A stretch of DNA of 64,000 bases from Brugia malayi (taxonomy: Eukaryota; Nematoda; Chromadorea; Rhabditida; Onchocercidae). The DNA is taken from the NCBI RefSeq assembly GCF_000002995.4, contig NW_025062478.1, positions 11,094,001 through 11,158,000 on the forward strand, written 5' to 3'. Of the stretch, positions 37,158-51,300 are shown in pieces. Each line of letters begins with the position of its first letter. Position 1 is the first letter of the stretch. The translations under genes and the position numbers were made by a program. The notes under the pieces were generated by a model. The model ran no database searches and had not been told where the DNA came from. It saw nothing but the letters and a program-made list of their open reading frames with translations.

Positions 37158-38377
37158 TGATTTTGTAACTTTTTTTGTGGTCAGGCAATTTTATTCAGTA
37201 AATGTTTGAAACGGAGAGATTAGGAAAAGCGCAGAAAAGTAATATATAGAAATTATTTTCCTGTTTTTTTATTGCTAATTATAAGAGGAGAAACAGTACA
37301 GTTACTAGTTTATGGGTTATTCATTAAAGCATTTGCATGCAGCTGGTAATGGGATGAATGATACGAAAAAAGATTTTACGAGTTTTGATTAGTCAGATTT
37401 GAATCATACTTTGTTTCATTGCATTACTAGCAACAGATAGTCCATATTCTCATGTTTTATCATCAATGAAAATCAGATCTTTTTCGTGTCGTACTGCCAA
37501 GGAACAATGTTAAATATGTTTTTAGAGAGTAAGCACGACAATGCTGAAGGAAAATCGTACTATATGTTTGATTTAAATTCTTAATTATTGTGAATCAACT
37601 TCCTTAATACATGCTTTCTGTGCACTAAACATATTTGAAATTAAAAAACTTCAATTTCAAAAATTTTTTGTTCATTTTTGCTCTCCTTTCCTGAATAAAA
37701 GAGTTAAACTAATGATGAGGACTCACATTGGTTTATTTTGTTGGTTTAAAAAACAAAAAACTAAAACAAAACATGATCATTTCCGTATGAAATTAATCCC
37801 TATCAGTGCATACATCTTTAAACTAAGTATGTTTGTGACAATTATTTATGTCGTGTACTCAATATCCATGGTGAGATTGCTGTTCTTAATTTGTTTTTAT
37901 TTTGAGGAAATTCCGATGCTAAAGGAAACATTTTTATTACATTTTTGATGTAGTCTGTCATTTTGAAAATAGTATGTGCATTTTGAATCATCCAGTTGTT
38001 TTTTTTTTTTTTTTTTTTCCTTTTTTTTCTTTGAAATTTGTTGAATAAAAGTGCTATGTTGTAATACCTTTTTATCATTTCAAAATTATTCCTTCTCACT
38101 TACATTTTTTTGTATATGCATTTATAAGCACAAGACAAATCAATATATAGATAAGCCGATCAAGCAATTTAAAAACTCTCCAAAATATCTGTGAATTCGA
38201 TTAATTCGTGCAGGTTCAGAATTATTGGATAAACAAAATATTCTATAATTAAGATTCAACAAAATTTTATAGCAAATAACTTTAAAATTGTCGAAGCAAT
38301 AACAATTTTTGTATGAAATCCAGCAACATTTTATATCTTGATATCACACATCATTATAGTTTGTCACTTTTAAACAA
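37158..38377. other. Intergenic, convergent 3' ends
   Basis: No exon recognised except the possible alternative last exon of SR gene 2. Poly-T/A runs near 37999-38030. Confidence 0.4.
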
Positions 38378-39667
38378 TTATAATTCGTCATTTTTAAAAT
38401 AATGCTTTCTACGTTTAGCAAAAGGTGAGCGAAACAAATTGATGCCATATTCATCTTGTAATTTCTGAGCACGATCCAAAATAATTTGATAACGATTGAC
38501 AAATAACGGTTCTACAGTTCTCTTCAAATCACTAATCTGCAAATAGTGAGACAATTCTGTCAAATTAAAAATAGAAAAAAAAAAAAGATTTTTTTATCCA
38601 AATTTCGTATTGATATAAAATTAGTAGAATTTCAAGTGATTATCAATTTGAGAATTGAAATTATATCAGCTAAAGAATTTAATGTGTAATAAATATACTG
38701 GAAGAGGCATAGATATTAACAATGTTTTGTGGAAAATGGAGATCAGCAATAGAAGTTTGGCAAAGTGGTTGAAAAGAGTTGTCGATTAAATGAGAAATGA
38801 AAATGCATCCAAATTAATTTTTAGAAATCAAAAAGATAAAAATAAATTAAAATTGAAACTAAAAAAAAAAAAAAGAAATTTATGCTTAATTAAAATAACC
38901 ATTTTCTTTTCCTCAAGATTACTTCTAGTCGGATCTTGCCGAAAAATGTCAACGATCTGGATAGCATCTATTACTAACGGTGGTAATTGATCTATTTCAA
39001 TTCCAAGTTCTTCACGTTTTTCATAAGCTTCTTTTTCTGCTCTTCTCATATTTTCATCAAATGCTTTCTGAAAGAAAGGAATTTATCGATTTTGAAAAAA
39101 AAAAAAAGTTTCACATAGTTTATCGTTGAGCAGCAAAACTATCTTTCTCGACAACAACAATAAACAGCAAAAATTTTTCAAAATTCATAAACAATGCTAA
39201 ATAGGAAATTTAAAAAAAGAAAAAACACAATGACAACGTAAGCGGAAAATGAAATTTTATGATGAACAAAAAGAAAGAGAAGAAAATTTTCATCCTATCA
39301 ACACACTTCTGAATATTTCCATGTATTTTCTGTTTAAGTATTTTTTTGATAAATTTTTGAAAAAAAAAAAACTCTAAAATGTTCCCTTTTTAAAATTATA
39401 AATTAAGCCAACCATAAAATTGGGTCCTTCATTTTTTGCCCATTCAGATAATTTCATATAAATGATATCGATATTTTGCATTTCATTATTTGCAATATTT
39501 TGAAATAACCGTTGACCATTACTGGATGCATTCTTAGATAATGGAGTTAGTAAACGAATAATCCGTCGTTTTGAGGCACTAGCTGAACCGGAAAAATTTA
39601 ACAGAACGGAAAAGTGTAACAGGATAAAGTATAGCAATTGACCGGAAAATACAGAAAATAATGTCAT
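38378..39667 (-). CDS. Small secreted SXP/RAL-2-like protein
   Basis: Exons 39413-39667, 38900-39067 and 38378-38536 join in phase 0 to 193 residues. An N-terminal signal peptide (LLYFILLHFSVLLNFSGSASA) is clear. The mature part is helical and charged, without cysteines. Its layout, EWAKNEG, a Lys/Glu-rich stretch, then LPPLVIDAIQIVDIF and RSNLEE, resembles the nematode SXP/RAL-2 (DUF148, Anis5 cation-binding) family, whose members are secreted and abundant in parasitic species. The match is by pattern only. The last four residues are NDEL, close to the KDEL signal for retention in the endoplasmic reticulum, which would be unusual for this family. The donors used (ATG/GTTGGC, ATG/GTTATT) are weak, so exon ends may move slightly. 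Confidence 0.55.
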
Positions 39668-42320
39668 TCTTGTTTTATTTTGAAATTGTAAAACTACTAA
39701 AACTCAACACATAATATTAGATTTTATCTATTTAAAATTAACATCTCTTGTGAATTATTATGAGTCAATTTTAAACTGATAAATATTCTCACACCCTTAT
39801 TCGATATCTTTTCTGGGAAGTTTAATAATTTTTGACTGATAAAAAATTATTATATGATTTTATTACTAGATCATTTATTATTATTATTACTTTATTTTTT
39901 TTTTTTTTTTTACATCATCTTGTATATTGATAGTGGAAATGTTTTAACATTCAATCTTCTGTTAAAGTAATTTCTATTTTAATTTTTGTCGATTGAATTT
40001 CATCTCTTCTTTTTCCTTTTATTTTCTCACTTTTTTTTTTTTTCAAAAAAATTATGCGTAATATTTTTTGTGACAAATTATTTATCATTTTTTTTTCTAT
40101 ATATTGACTTCATAAGAATTAATAATAAAAAATGATAATACATCAGCAAAATAACTATGATATAAATCAATCGATATAATCTTTGAATATTGCATGTTCA
40201 TTTGATAATTTCTTAACGAATTATTTGTTTTACTTGCAATTATTTGCCAAGTTAAGTTTTCAAATACTTTATCAAATAAATTATGATGAGCAGTTGTTAG
40301 ACAAAGATGACAAATAAATATTCAAATGTAAAATATTCGAACAGATTGTGCTCAACTTCTTTCATCGATTCTACCGATAAGTTCATAAAAAATAAGCAAA
40401 GCAATTTAATTGAAAAAGTAATCTTAAAACAAGGACGGAGCACAGGAAAGTTTCGATAAACATTAATAGTTAACAGATATCATTGACTAAAATGAAAATC
40501 GTAATAATGAAATCACTAAGACCGAAATTTTCGGTCTTCTCGATTCACTAGAAAGAAGTAAGTTCGAAATCAAGCTCTACTGCTTAATCATTTTTCTCTT
40601 ATATCTCTTTTCCAGCAATTCATCTTCATTGTTTTAGCTTTCCAATACTGTTTTCACTTTTACTTTTTACAAATAATAATAATAACAATAAATAAACAAT
40701 AATAATATAAAGCTACGTTTAAAGGAAAATCTAATCTCGATCATAAGCTGTGCACATATGTGACTTCAAGAAAATAATACACATTTTAATCCGTTTTTTC
40801 AACCTTTACTTTTTCCTACTATTTTTTCTTAATAGGATTTTTACTTCTAAAGCAGACCGTATTTCCAAACTTTTTTTTTCTTTTTTTTTTTTTTTAGAAA
40901 AGAAAAATGTACAAGGAACAAGATTATTAAATCGGTTAATACAATAGTTTTTGTTGATTAGAAATTTCTACCTCATTTACTTACTACTACTACTATTATT
41001 ATTATTATTAAAAAGTAACTGATCAAGACACTGTTGCTATTTCCACTCTTTTCAGAGTTGAATTTGTACAAGTGAATTCAGAAGAAAAATCCAATGATTA
41101 CTTTTGTCCTTAAGAAAAGAAAAGGCAAATATAAGGAATACGAAAAGAAAGTGCTATCCATGCTTATCATATTACAACTTTCCAATTCATAAATACATTA
41201 TTTCCAACTCTCACTACATCCCAACCTCAGTCTTTGTTGAGAGAGGTATAATTCAAAGATATCCGACACTCTTCAACCTGTAAAAATATGGATGATAATG
41301 AAAGAAATGAGTTCAAATCATTTCACTAGCATTGAACAAAAACGTGTATTCATCATTTGTATTTGAATGGACAAAAAAAAAAAAAAAAGGATAAATTGAA
41401 ATTATACAACTTCTGAGCAAATAACCAAGTATAACAAATAAATGTATTTTTTGACGACGAAAATTTCTCGATATTTCCTCCCCAATCGAATACATATATA
41501 TATATATGAAGAAATTGAAACCAAAATAATTGATAGAGCATCCCGTAATTAACACCATATGAAAATATTGAAGAGGTAAATAGATTTAAGCTTCTTGTTC
41601 AGGCTTAATTCGTGAAAATGCCAAACAGTGTTTCTAGAAATTCCAATCAGAACTACCGAACGACTTTAAAATTCAATCTACCACCATTAGTATCGCATCG
41701 GATGAAATTTAGGTCTACTGCATTTTGTTATTTTAAAAAGATTGAACAATTTATCACTTTAACAAAACAGAACAATTGAGCTAATTGAGAAAAACAAATT
41801 AGAATTGCTGCAGCAATTGCGTTTGCTAAGATTGCTTAAGTTATAGGAAGTCAAATCTGCTTCAGAAGAAACATTTCAGTTGTAGGTTTTGGCAACAAAC
41901 AAGTCGTAAGTCATGTAAAGTAGAAATAAGCAAAGGAACTATTTTGATAATTTTGATTGCTTTCTTCATTTGCTCAACTTTATTTTATAAAGACGGTGAA
42001 CAGTCTAATGTCTACAGTAAAAAATAAAAAAAAAAAATGAAAAATAATATTTACAAGTTAGTTAGCATTGCTTTGCAGCAAATACCCAACGCTGATCTAT
42101 GTCTTAAGAATTGTGCAACTTTCCAACTTCTCAGTCTCCTTGTTTGTCAGCAAACAGTTCATTAAATTCATGTCGCCTCGACTAAAAAAGGGGTGATTAT
42201 TATAATCACAGAGAAACAGATATGAATACAATTTAAAAAAAGAAAATGAAGACAAAAAATATTTAAACTCTGCTACATAAGAATAATACAAAATATTGTC
42301 CACAAGTACAAAAAAGTACT
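39668..42320. other. Intergenic, AT-rich
   Basis: 2.6 kb between the start of the SXP/RAL-2-like gene and the end of the mannosidase gene. No supported coding exon on either strand. It contains a perfect 21-base palindrome at 40518-40538 and short TAT/ATT triplet runs near 40985-41010. Confidence 0.45.
40518..40538. repeat. Perfect palindrome, 10-bp arms
   Basis: AAGACCGAAA, one T, TTTCGGTCTT. GC-richer than its surroundings. It could be a hairpin or the site of a dimeric DNA-binding protein; no family assigned. Confidence 0.8.
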
Positions 42321-45300
42321 TCATGTGTAGTCCAGCCTAAATGTTCGCACTTCCATAGGTTCCAGTGATATGTTATTTACGTCACCAGGGTAATCATATA
42401 ACATTGTTAATGAAGTTTCCGCTACACGTGAAGGTGACTTCACGAATAAACGCTTTACATCAAGCTGAAAAATATTAAATTTAGAACTTTTTTTTTTAAT
42501 TTAAAAATCTATTAAGTTATTCAATCAATACTACGCACACATAATCTTTTATCAAACTATGACAGCTTTAATACCATGCAATTTCATATTTAAATTAAAC
42601 TACTAATTAATTCCCAAGTTTGAAGTCAATGATTTCACTCACCTTTTCTAGAAAATTATTCCTTTAAGTGCATATAATACTATTCAAATCTCAGGCTTCT
42701 ACATTTACATTTTAAAAGATAGTAAAATATTTAAAAGATAATAAAATATTAGCAAAACATACCGTAGCAGTACATGTTTCTGGCAATTTACTAGTAAAAC
42801 GGCAATCAGTAGCAAAGCGGTGTAAAACAAGAGCATATGAATTACGAGGTTTGTGAATGTGAACTGAACGAGTGTCGTAAATAGTTGGAGCTGCTAAGGT
42901 ACGTAGAGTAATCAGATGTGTATCATCACACGAGAATACAGTATTCATCAACTTATAATTATCCATATAATCTGAAAGATAGCAATAAACACTGATAAAG
43001 CATCATTATCAGTTTCCATGAATAACATTATAATATTGCAACCGTCATAACCTAATTCACTAGGAAAAAATTGTAGTTGAGAATTAAAGTTGTCATGTGG
43101 TGGATAAGTTAGAAATAAATGAAATAATCTCGACATATATTGATATACCAATTTGCCTATGAGGTGATTCATGCTATTAAAGAGCAGCCAAATTTAAAAC
43201 AATCAAATAACAGTTATTTTTTCAAATGAAACATTACTATGACTATATGTTCTGCTTTGTTAAAAGAGAATCCTTAACAGGAAACGTAATTCAAACTTGA
43301 AATTGAGATTAACCTTCACTGAGATTAGTGAGCAATATTACAGGCGGATATAGCAATGACAGCATTCGATCGTAAGCATGCGCCGAATGATAAGCAGTAA
43401 CTCTGGCTTTCGTATTTACCGGCACATTCCGAGAAGGAACTTCAAACACGAGTCGAAAAGAGCTTGTTGTTTTTTTGTTATCCATTATACCCTACAAATA
43501 CTCGAAAAAATTTTTTTATCGTTTTTTAAAATAACCTAATGTAATAGCTTATTAAATGTCTGATTATTAGAGAGAGAGAGAAAAAAAAAAAACGAAACAG
43601 CATGAAAACATGTCGATTAACTAAGTAAATGAACCCTTTAAAAAAAAAAATCCTCATTAGCTAACATCAAAAGCACTGAATAAATCAGATAACTTTAATT
43701 TTAATTTTAAAAACAAAACACATACACTGAAAAGACCTCTTCCATCATCCTGATTTAAGCGCCGGTCCAACATTACATCCATCTGTCCTGCAATTAATCC
43801 TCCATTGGAAAGCATCATTTATATTCCCTCCTTAAAGCTTACGATCCTAAGACAAGCATACGACTATTAATATTCCTTCCAATAACCGTTATTTATTCGT
43901 TACCACTACCATTGTAATACTGTCTTATAGCTGATGAATACTACTAATTTATCTCATCATTATTATGGTTACTAATTTTTCTTCACTGAAACTATCGGAA
44001 AAAAAGAATGAGAAAATTATTAAGCTGCATACCACTAGCAAGATTTGCAACTCCTGAAGGTTGAGCACTCAAAAGTGTCATACGTAGCATTTCATCTTCT
44101 ATGAAAGCTGAAGAAGGCATCGGAAAGAAATGAGCTTGCAGCGGTAGTTGTTTGAGTCTACGTCGTTTCACCATCTCAAACAATATATAAATTGAAATTT
44201 AATCACAAAAAAAAAAGAAAAAAAGTACCGTAACTTTTAATTAAAATTGAACCTTGATTACACTTATTTTTTATAACCCTCCTATCTAAAATAGTACAAT
44301 GTTTCAAAACTGCAAAAAGAAAAAAAAAAATCCTAAAATAAGAACACATGGATCGAAATAATACATCTACCACTAAGTTATTTAATCCAAAAAAACTGCA
44401 AACATAAGAAATTAATATGCCGTTGATTCTGAAGTTTTGCTGAACCTTATATTTCTGCTTTAATTCCTATTCTCAGATTAGAACATGCTTTTAGTACTTT
44501 TTATCTAACAGAAATACCTCAGTACTACTACTACGATTAAAAACAAGCTTGACAATTACCTTTCAAAATTATTAACTTTTATATCAATAAAAAATTCATT
44601 GGTACAAGTCTGCTGTAGCATAAAAAACTTACTACTATTATTTTTCTTATTTCTATCATTTTTGTTAAATTGCCTTCAAATAAATTAATTTTGCTCATTA
44701 ATGGAATAAATATCACCTGATATCCATTAAGATCAGTGAAAAATTCATCCCCGTTACCAATTCCTGCTTCCAATCGCATCGCTAGTTCAACATTTTGGAC
44801 AGTATCCAAATGAAATGTATTTTGAATCTCTATCGATGGTGATAAAAATGGCATTTTGACAACATGAGTGAAAGTCATGTTTCCATCATTAGCTACTAGC
44901 ACCTAAAGAGTAAAAAAAGTAAAAGCACATTTTATTTTACATACATTTTTGATATTTTAGTTTCGACTACTTGTTTATATTTTGAGCCAAAATTTGGATA
45001 TCGGAAAGAAATAACAACTTATAAACATTTCTTTTAAAAAGGGCAAAATATTAGGAGCGACCTTTTGCATTACTATTCCTTGAACAGCTATAAATGACTG
45101 TTTTAATTTCAGTGGTTTTGCTGGACCATCTGGTAGAAATAAATATGCACCAGAAGGATTATCGGTTCCTTTCAAAAGTGCTACAAAAAATTGAAATTAA
45201 TTTGACTTGCGCTAAACGAGCTAAAATTCTCAAGTTCATTCTTCATTTTCACCTGATTAGAACTGACTATAAATTCCAGAACTAATTTTGCAATGCATTG

Positions 45301-48300
45301 AGAAAATAATTAAGTACGAAAATGAACATGAATTAATCAAATATGATGCATTCAAATCTGAAATAACAAATTTACATGGGCTCTTCATCCTTGCTCCATA
45401 CCAGACGAACGACGTTCTTACTGGTATATTCTTTTTCTGCTTTAATGATACTGACTGCAAAATTTTTTTTTAAAAAAAAGGGTTAGAAGAGAAAAAGGGG
45501 TAATGAAGACAGCATTAGAACATTTGGAAATTATTTTCTATCAATAAACATTTCAAAATTAAGAGATTTACAAAAAAGTTTGGATTCAAAGAAATATGTT
45601 CATTACCATAGTCATAAGATTTCCTTCATTTTTTACCTGTTTATTTCAAAGCTCAAAAAAAAAAAAAAAAAAAAAAAACTGAACTTACAGACAAATGACC
45701 TGTTTCTGGATCAAAAGTTGCTGATATTAAACCATTATCGAACGTGAAATCTCCTAGTGGAGCGATATCAAAATCACTGGAAGAAAAACAAAAAAATAAA
45801 AATGAATATGCAAAAAAAAAAAGTGAAAACTCAATAATCTACAGCTTAAGTGTTACAAACTTAATAATCATCTTTTCATTTAACCAAAATTTTAAACCTC
45901 TAAATGTCGCTGCCTTCGCTTAAATTTGGTTTTCAGAATAACTTTGCATTTTATTAAAGATTAGGTATAAAGACAAGCATAAAATAAGATATAACCTGCT
46001 TTGCAATTCGGTAGAACTCAATCGGATCACAGCTTTGTTATGTGGAACACCAGATTTAAACAGATATTTCTGGAAGCTTAGCGGAGGTATAGTGGAAACA
46101 AAACAGAGCTGAAATTTTTTAAATTAACACTAACAAGAAGAGAATAGGATCAGCTTCCAAAAAATAAAATATGAAAAAAGTGATTAGACAAAATAGAATA
46201 CACATCTCGCAATCACACCTCATATAACTTCGAATCGATAACCCATTTATTGTGAACGAATTCAAGAATTGGACCAATTTGTTGCAAAACAGTTGTATTA
46301 GGTTCCGAAGCTAACACTACTACTGTATTCAAAGCATTAACATGCACACATATCGTCTCCATCCTCAAGTTTCCCAATGAATTGAATAAGATAACTCCAC
46401 TAAAATAAAATTAAACATTTTCATATAAATTAGAAAAAAAAAAGTGCTTAAAATCATACGTGAAGGTTTAACAAAAAGCCTTAATTTATAATAAACTTAA
46501 TCTTGGTGTAACTGCCATATAGCTTAAGACAAACTTCGTCTGTTGCAGTGGCATAGTTTTTCAGTAAATCAGAGGAATTTTAACACAAAAAAATAGTAAA
46601 TGCAGCAATAATATCGCGCAAATATGAATTTCACTAACCTTCCATGCACTACAATTCGTTTTATCGGAAGTGACTCAGATGTACGAAGACTTTCTTCCTA
46701 AAATCTTGAAATTAAGAATGAAATCATTTCATTGTTGCAATACAAGGTAAACTGTAATCAGAAAAGAACATGGAATTACGAGAAATTGATCGATGCTGAT
46801 GATCAAACTAAAAAGATGGATATATGTGTATACTGTTAAGCTTTGAATGAATTAATGATAGGAAATAAAATTAATTACAAATAAACGAATTAGAACCTAC
46901 TATCAAAAAACTTGAAGGGGTCGACAAATCTTGTGATGTTTTTTGCCTAAGCAAGAAATCTGCAGCTGTAGTTATAATTTCTTCGGATTTCTTCATTGCT
47001 TCAAACATTCTACAAAGAAAAAACTTTTTTGAAAAATCAGAACAAATTATCAGTACTGCTACTAGGTTTATAACATTTTTTGAAATTATTTCGGAAAAAT
47101 ATTACAAATAAATAACAAATAATATGCAAGTGATGATTCGAAAAAGACATGGGAACAGATATGCCAGTAAAAACCAATTAGACTTTTCAATTGAATTAAT
47201 AATTTTATATTAACAAACTTCTGGCCATAATCAGCCATAACTTCATCTTTTGATGTTCCGGTAATGCCATCATGATGCTGGAATAAATTCATCCACCGTC
47301 GAGCTTCTACGAGTAATCCAAATAAACGTAATGCATTCCTTTCTTTGAATCCTTTTATCCCCATAAAACTGTATAAAATCTCAGCGGTTCTAGAAGAAAA
47401 ATATGCTGACATGTTAAAACGTAAAGAAACATTCAAAAAAAAAAAAATTCTTTAAAAATTAAAATTCACACCAAAAAAAAAAAATGCTAAAAAAATCCAA
47501 TAAAGCGATTAAAAAATTAGAAATATCACTAAATTTGCTTCCCAAACATTTTGCATACAAACTAATATTATATTCCTACAAACAAATCTCTTATAATCTT
47601 TAAAGTGTTAAAAGTTTATTTACTTGCTCAAATTATTAACCTGATATAATGTTGTAAAACACGATCGAAACGCTTGTGAAACGGTCGACTCGTATAATAT
47701 CCTGAAAAGAGTTCTTTACTAGACGAGATTTTAGAAATCCAACTTCAAGATCATATTTCCAGATATTTTTTATTTTTATTTTAAAATAAAATATTTTATT
47801 TTAAAAATATATCCTTGAACTAAGAGACAAAATATAAAACAAATAACAGCTTTATGCATCAATGGTTGAATCATCCATCCACATTTGATATTTTATTTTC
47901 GGGACAGAAAACAAACCACTCCAATAATGATCATTCCGGTCGGCATATGTAAAAAAATCGCCAGAAAGGACCGGTAATTTATCGTTATCTTCGTGTAACC
48001 GTTCATGAACTAAACGAAAATAATCATCCACAGTTCCGAAACGAGCCTAAAATAGGGAAAAATGACTATTTTGAATATAATATCGCCAAAATTGAATGAA
48101 TGGAACTACAGAAAAAGACCATTTTCCTTAACATTTGTTTCCCTAATTACTGTAAACAATAACTGCAATAATTACTATTTAAGGCTTCACACATCAATCC
48201 ACATTCAATATGCCATTCCAATCATTTATATGATTAAAACCTAATTTTTGTTCTACAGAAACGGATAAGTTACTACACCGACAGTGACAGGTAAACATTT

Positions 48301-51300
48301 TCTTGTCATACAAAAAGAGATACTTCAACAAAAAGTTACTACAAAAAAGGAGAAAAAAAAAAAAAAAAAAACAAAACAAAAAAAAACTTAAACCTAAAGA
48401 AAAAAAAAAAAAAACAAACAAACAAAAAAAAAAAAAGTTAAACCTAAAGATATGAGAACTGACACTCAAACAAATAAACTTACATTTACATTCCATTCAT
48501 TTTGTTCATTCATATATTTGAATAATTTTATATAATTTGAATATTGATTATTCCATTCGAATTCGGTATCATAACGAAAATCATCACCTAGTGGTACCAA
48601 AACAACGTTTGTTTTGAATAATTGTGCCTTTTTTCTGTATTGATCATATAATAAAGCCGCTCTGTAATTGAAATTGGAGTCGAAAAACAAAAAATCACTT
48701 AGAAGGTCTGTATTCATCAGAGACAATATATCTAAAATATCTCGGAGATTGGATCAGTAGTGATGTCGTTACCTGATAGAATACCTAGGAATTGCACAAC
48801 TTCAGTCAATCTAAAAGCCTCATGTTTTACCTTTCCTTAACATTATTCTCGGTGATAACAACTGGCGGCAATTTCCACGGACAATCCATGCCACTCCCTG
48901 CAGTACGTCTAAAGTCAAACTGACAACATATCTTCGGATCCGGACCACATGTATGAGGTATATCATACGAAAAAAATGGCATGACGTGTGTAGTAAAGTC
49001 TGTTGAGTTATCACGATTACCTATAAACTTCAACCATTAATTTCAGTAATACATTCACTATTCGCTAATTGTGTGATAAAGAAAGTTGTTAATCAAAGAA
49101 ATCTTTTAACAAGAAAAAGTGCATAAATTGCATATGATCCATTTACCGATCCATGAAATTAGCTCACTAATCAAGCATTTCATCTCCTTTAACTCATAAC
49201 CAAACAATTCTATTCCCATTATATCATTACTAACTCATTAATCAAAGTTTAATTAGATACATTATACCTCTCCCAAAATAAGAATGAAATTTCGAATTCT
49301 TCACTACTTTGGAATTGGGAAAAAACGCCAAATCTTATCAAGAATCCACAATATTTTAGATATTTCTTTAAAGCTTGGTACTAACAACAATAGAATTTGC
49401 CAGTTTTATAATACTACTTGAATAAAATATTTGTAAAAATAGTAAATAATAGGCAAAAATGAAGTTTTAACAACTTCGAAACCGAATATTTTAAACAAAC
49501 TTAAGTATTACCAAGTAAAATCAAATAAAATTAACTAAGAAAACTGATGATAGCTAACACGTTGAACAGAATGCCTTCCCACAAAAAATATAAGCCAGTA
49601 TCGGAAATGTCCTAATAAAAGTTTGTTTCACGGATAGACAAAGTACACAAATTTTTAAACTTTACTTTTATGACGTACCCCATAATTGTCTCCACATAAA
49701 TTCTAGCTCTTTCCTTTCTGCCAAATACTTTTTAACCGAATAGTGCACACGTTGAAGTACACCATTTGAAAAATTCGACAATTTCATAAAGTATGAAACT
49801 GTAGGACTTAAACCGAAAGGATCAATCGACCAATGATTCTTTGGTTTATAATCTGAAATCATTATTTCCAAGTGTTGGGTAGAACGATATTCAAAGACTT
49901 AAGATTTTCAGAAGAAAAATCGTATTTTTATTTCAAAGAACTACAATGAAAAAAAAAAAAAAAAGTGTATTTCATGAAACTAATTTTCCAGCATTCTTTA
50001 TTCAAATAAGCCATTCATGATATGAATTAAAACAATGGACATAGTTTTAGTTCCGAATCTAAGCAATCATTGCAATTTATAACCTTCTCCAATATGATTG
50101 CGTATCCACTCATGTCCTTCCATTAACTGACTAATTACACCATAGTAATGTGAATTAGCTTCATCAGGCATTACCCATCCACCAGTTAATATTTCCAGTT
50201 TTTTCGATTTCAAAAGCCTTAAATTAAAAGCTAAACTTCTAGTTAAAAGAAGTAAACAGTAACACGTCCTGCAAAAAAAAATTTTTTTTTTTCGGATGTA
50301 TTCATTCCTCTGGATAAATTTTAAGCCCTGATTTATAACAAAATAATGTCAAATAAACAAAGTTGGGAGAAAATTGAGGAAGATAATATTAGCATTCCTC
50401 AATAAATTCTACATTTTACTGAACGAATTACCTGAACATTAATATACAGTTCAGGTTTTCAAAAACGATGTTTCAAAGAGTAACCAGATACACGTTTTTT
50501 TTTTTTTTCTGAGTTTCTCTACTTCCTCAGTATTGATTCATGGTCATCTGAACCTGCTTTCTTCAGAATACCAAATTATGTAATTCCTTCATATCGCTAG
50601 TTTCTAAATCGGAAAATGAACAGTTAATCAAAAAATAACTCAATAAGACACTAGGTAAAATTTACCCCTTCACTAATTCCCGCTTCTCTTCATCGATTTC
50701 TGTCCACCATCGCTCAAAAAAGCTTATTTCTGCATAAACAAAACGCATTTCATCCATTTTTTGCAAATGGCTCAACATATTGTTCAATATATTTCGTGTG
50801 TGAATTTCATAATATTCTTCAAAAGTTCTTATCCAACCTAAAAACTTCTTTTATATTTTCAAATTTTATTAAAGGTATATATATTTTTTTGGAATCCATA
50901 ATTTTAGGTTAACATTTTCCATCTAAGTTTTATTACATTATGAACACACTTCTAATAAATTTACTACTTTATCCCCAATCCTGTTTGAAATGGCTAAAAA
51001 TAATCAGAACGGTCATGTAGCAAATTAAAATACATATCAAAAAATGCTATAACCTGGATCGTTATGAGAATGGGGTACTACAATTACTTCAAGTCGTTTT
51101 TCACGTTGTACCGACATTTGATTATATATAATGTCGTAACCTTGCTTCCACACCCCACCATCTGGATCGTCAAATGCTAGTTTACTATATATGTCCAACA
51201 TCTTAAATAAATTAGTGAGAATGTGGAAAAAAAAAAAGATAAATAAGTAAATATCAATAGATGAGTAATAGAGCAAAATTTATTTTTAGGAAAATTTCAC

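Noticed and set aside
48194..48496. Phe-rich minus-strand frame
   Set aside because: Driven by poly-A/T runs in an aman-2 intron; overlaps the true exon only at its end.
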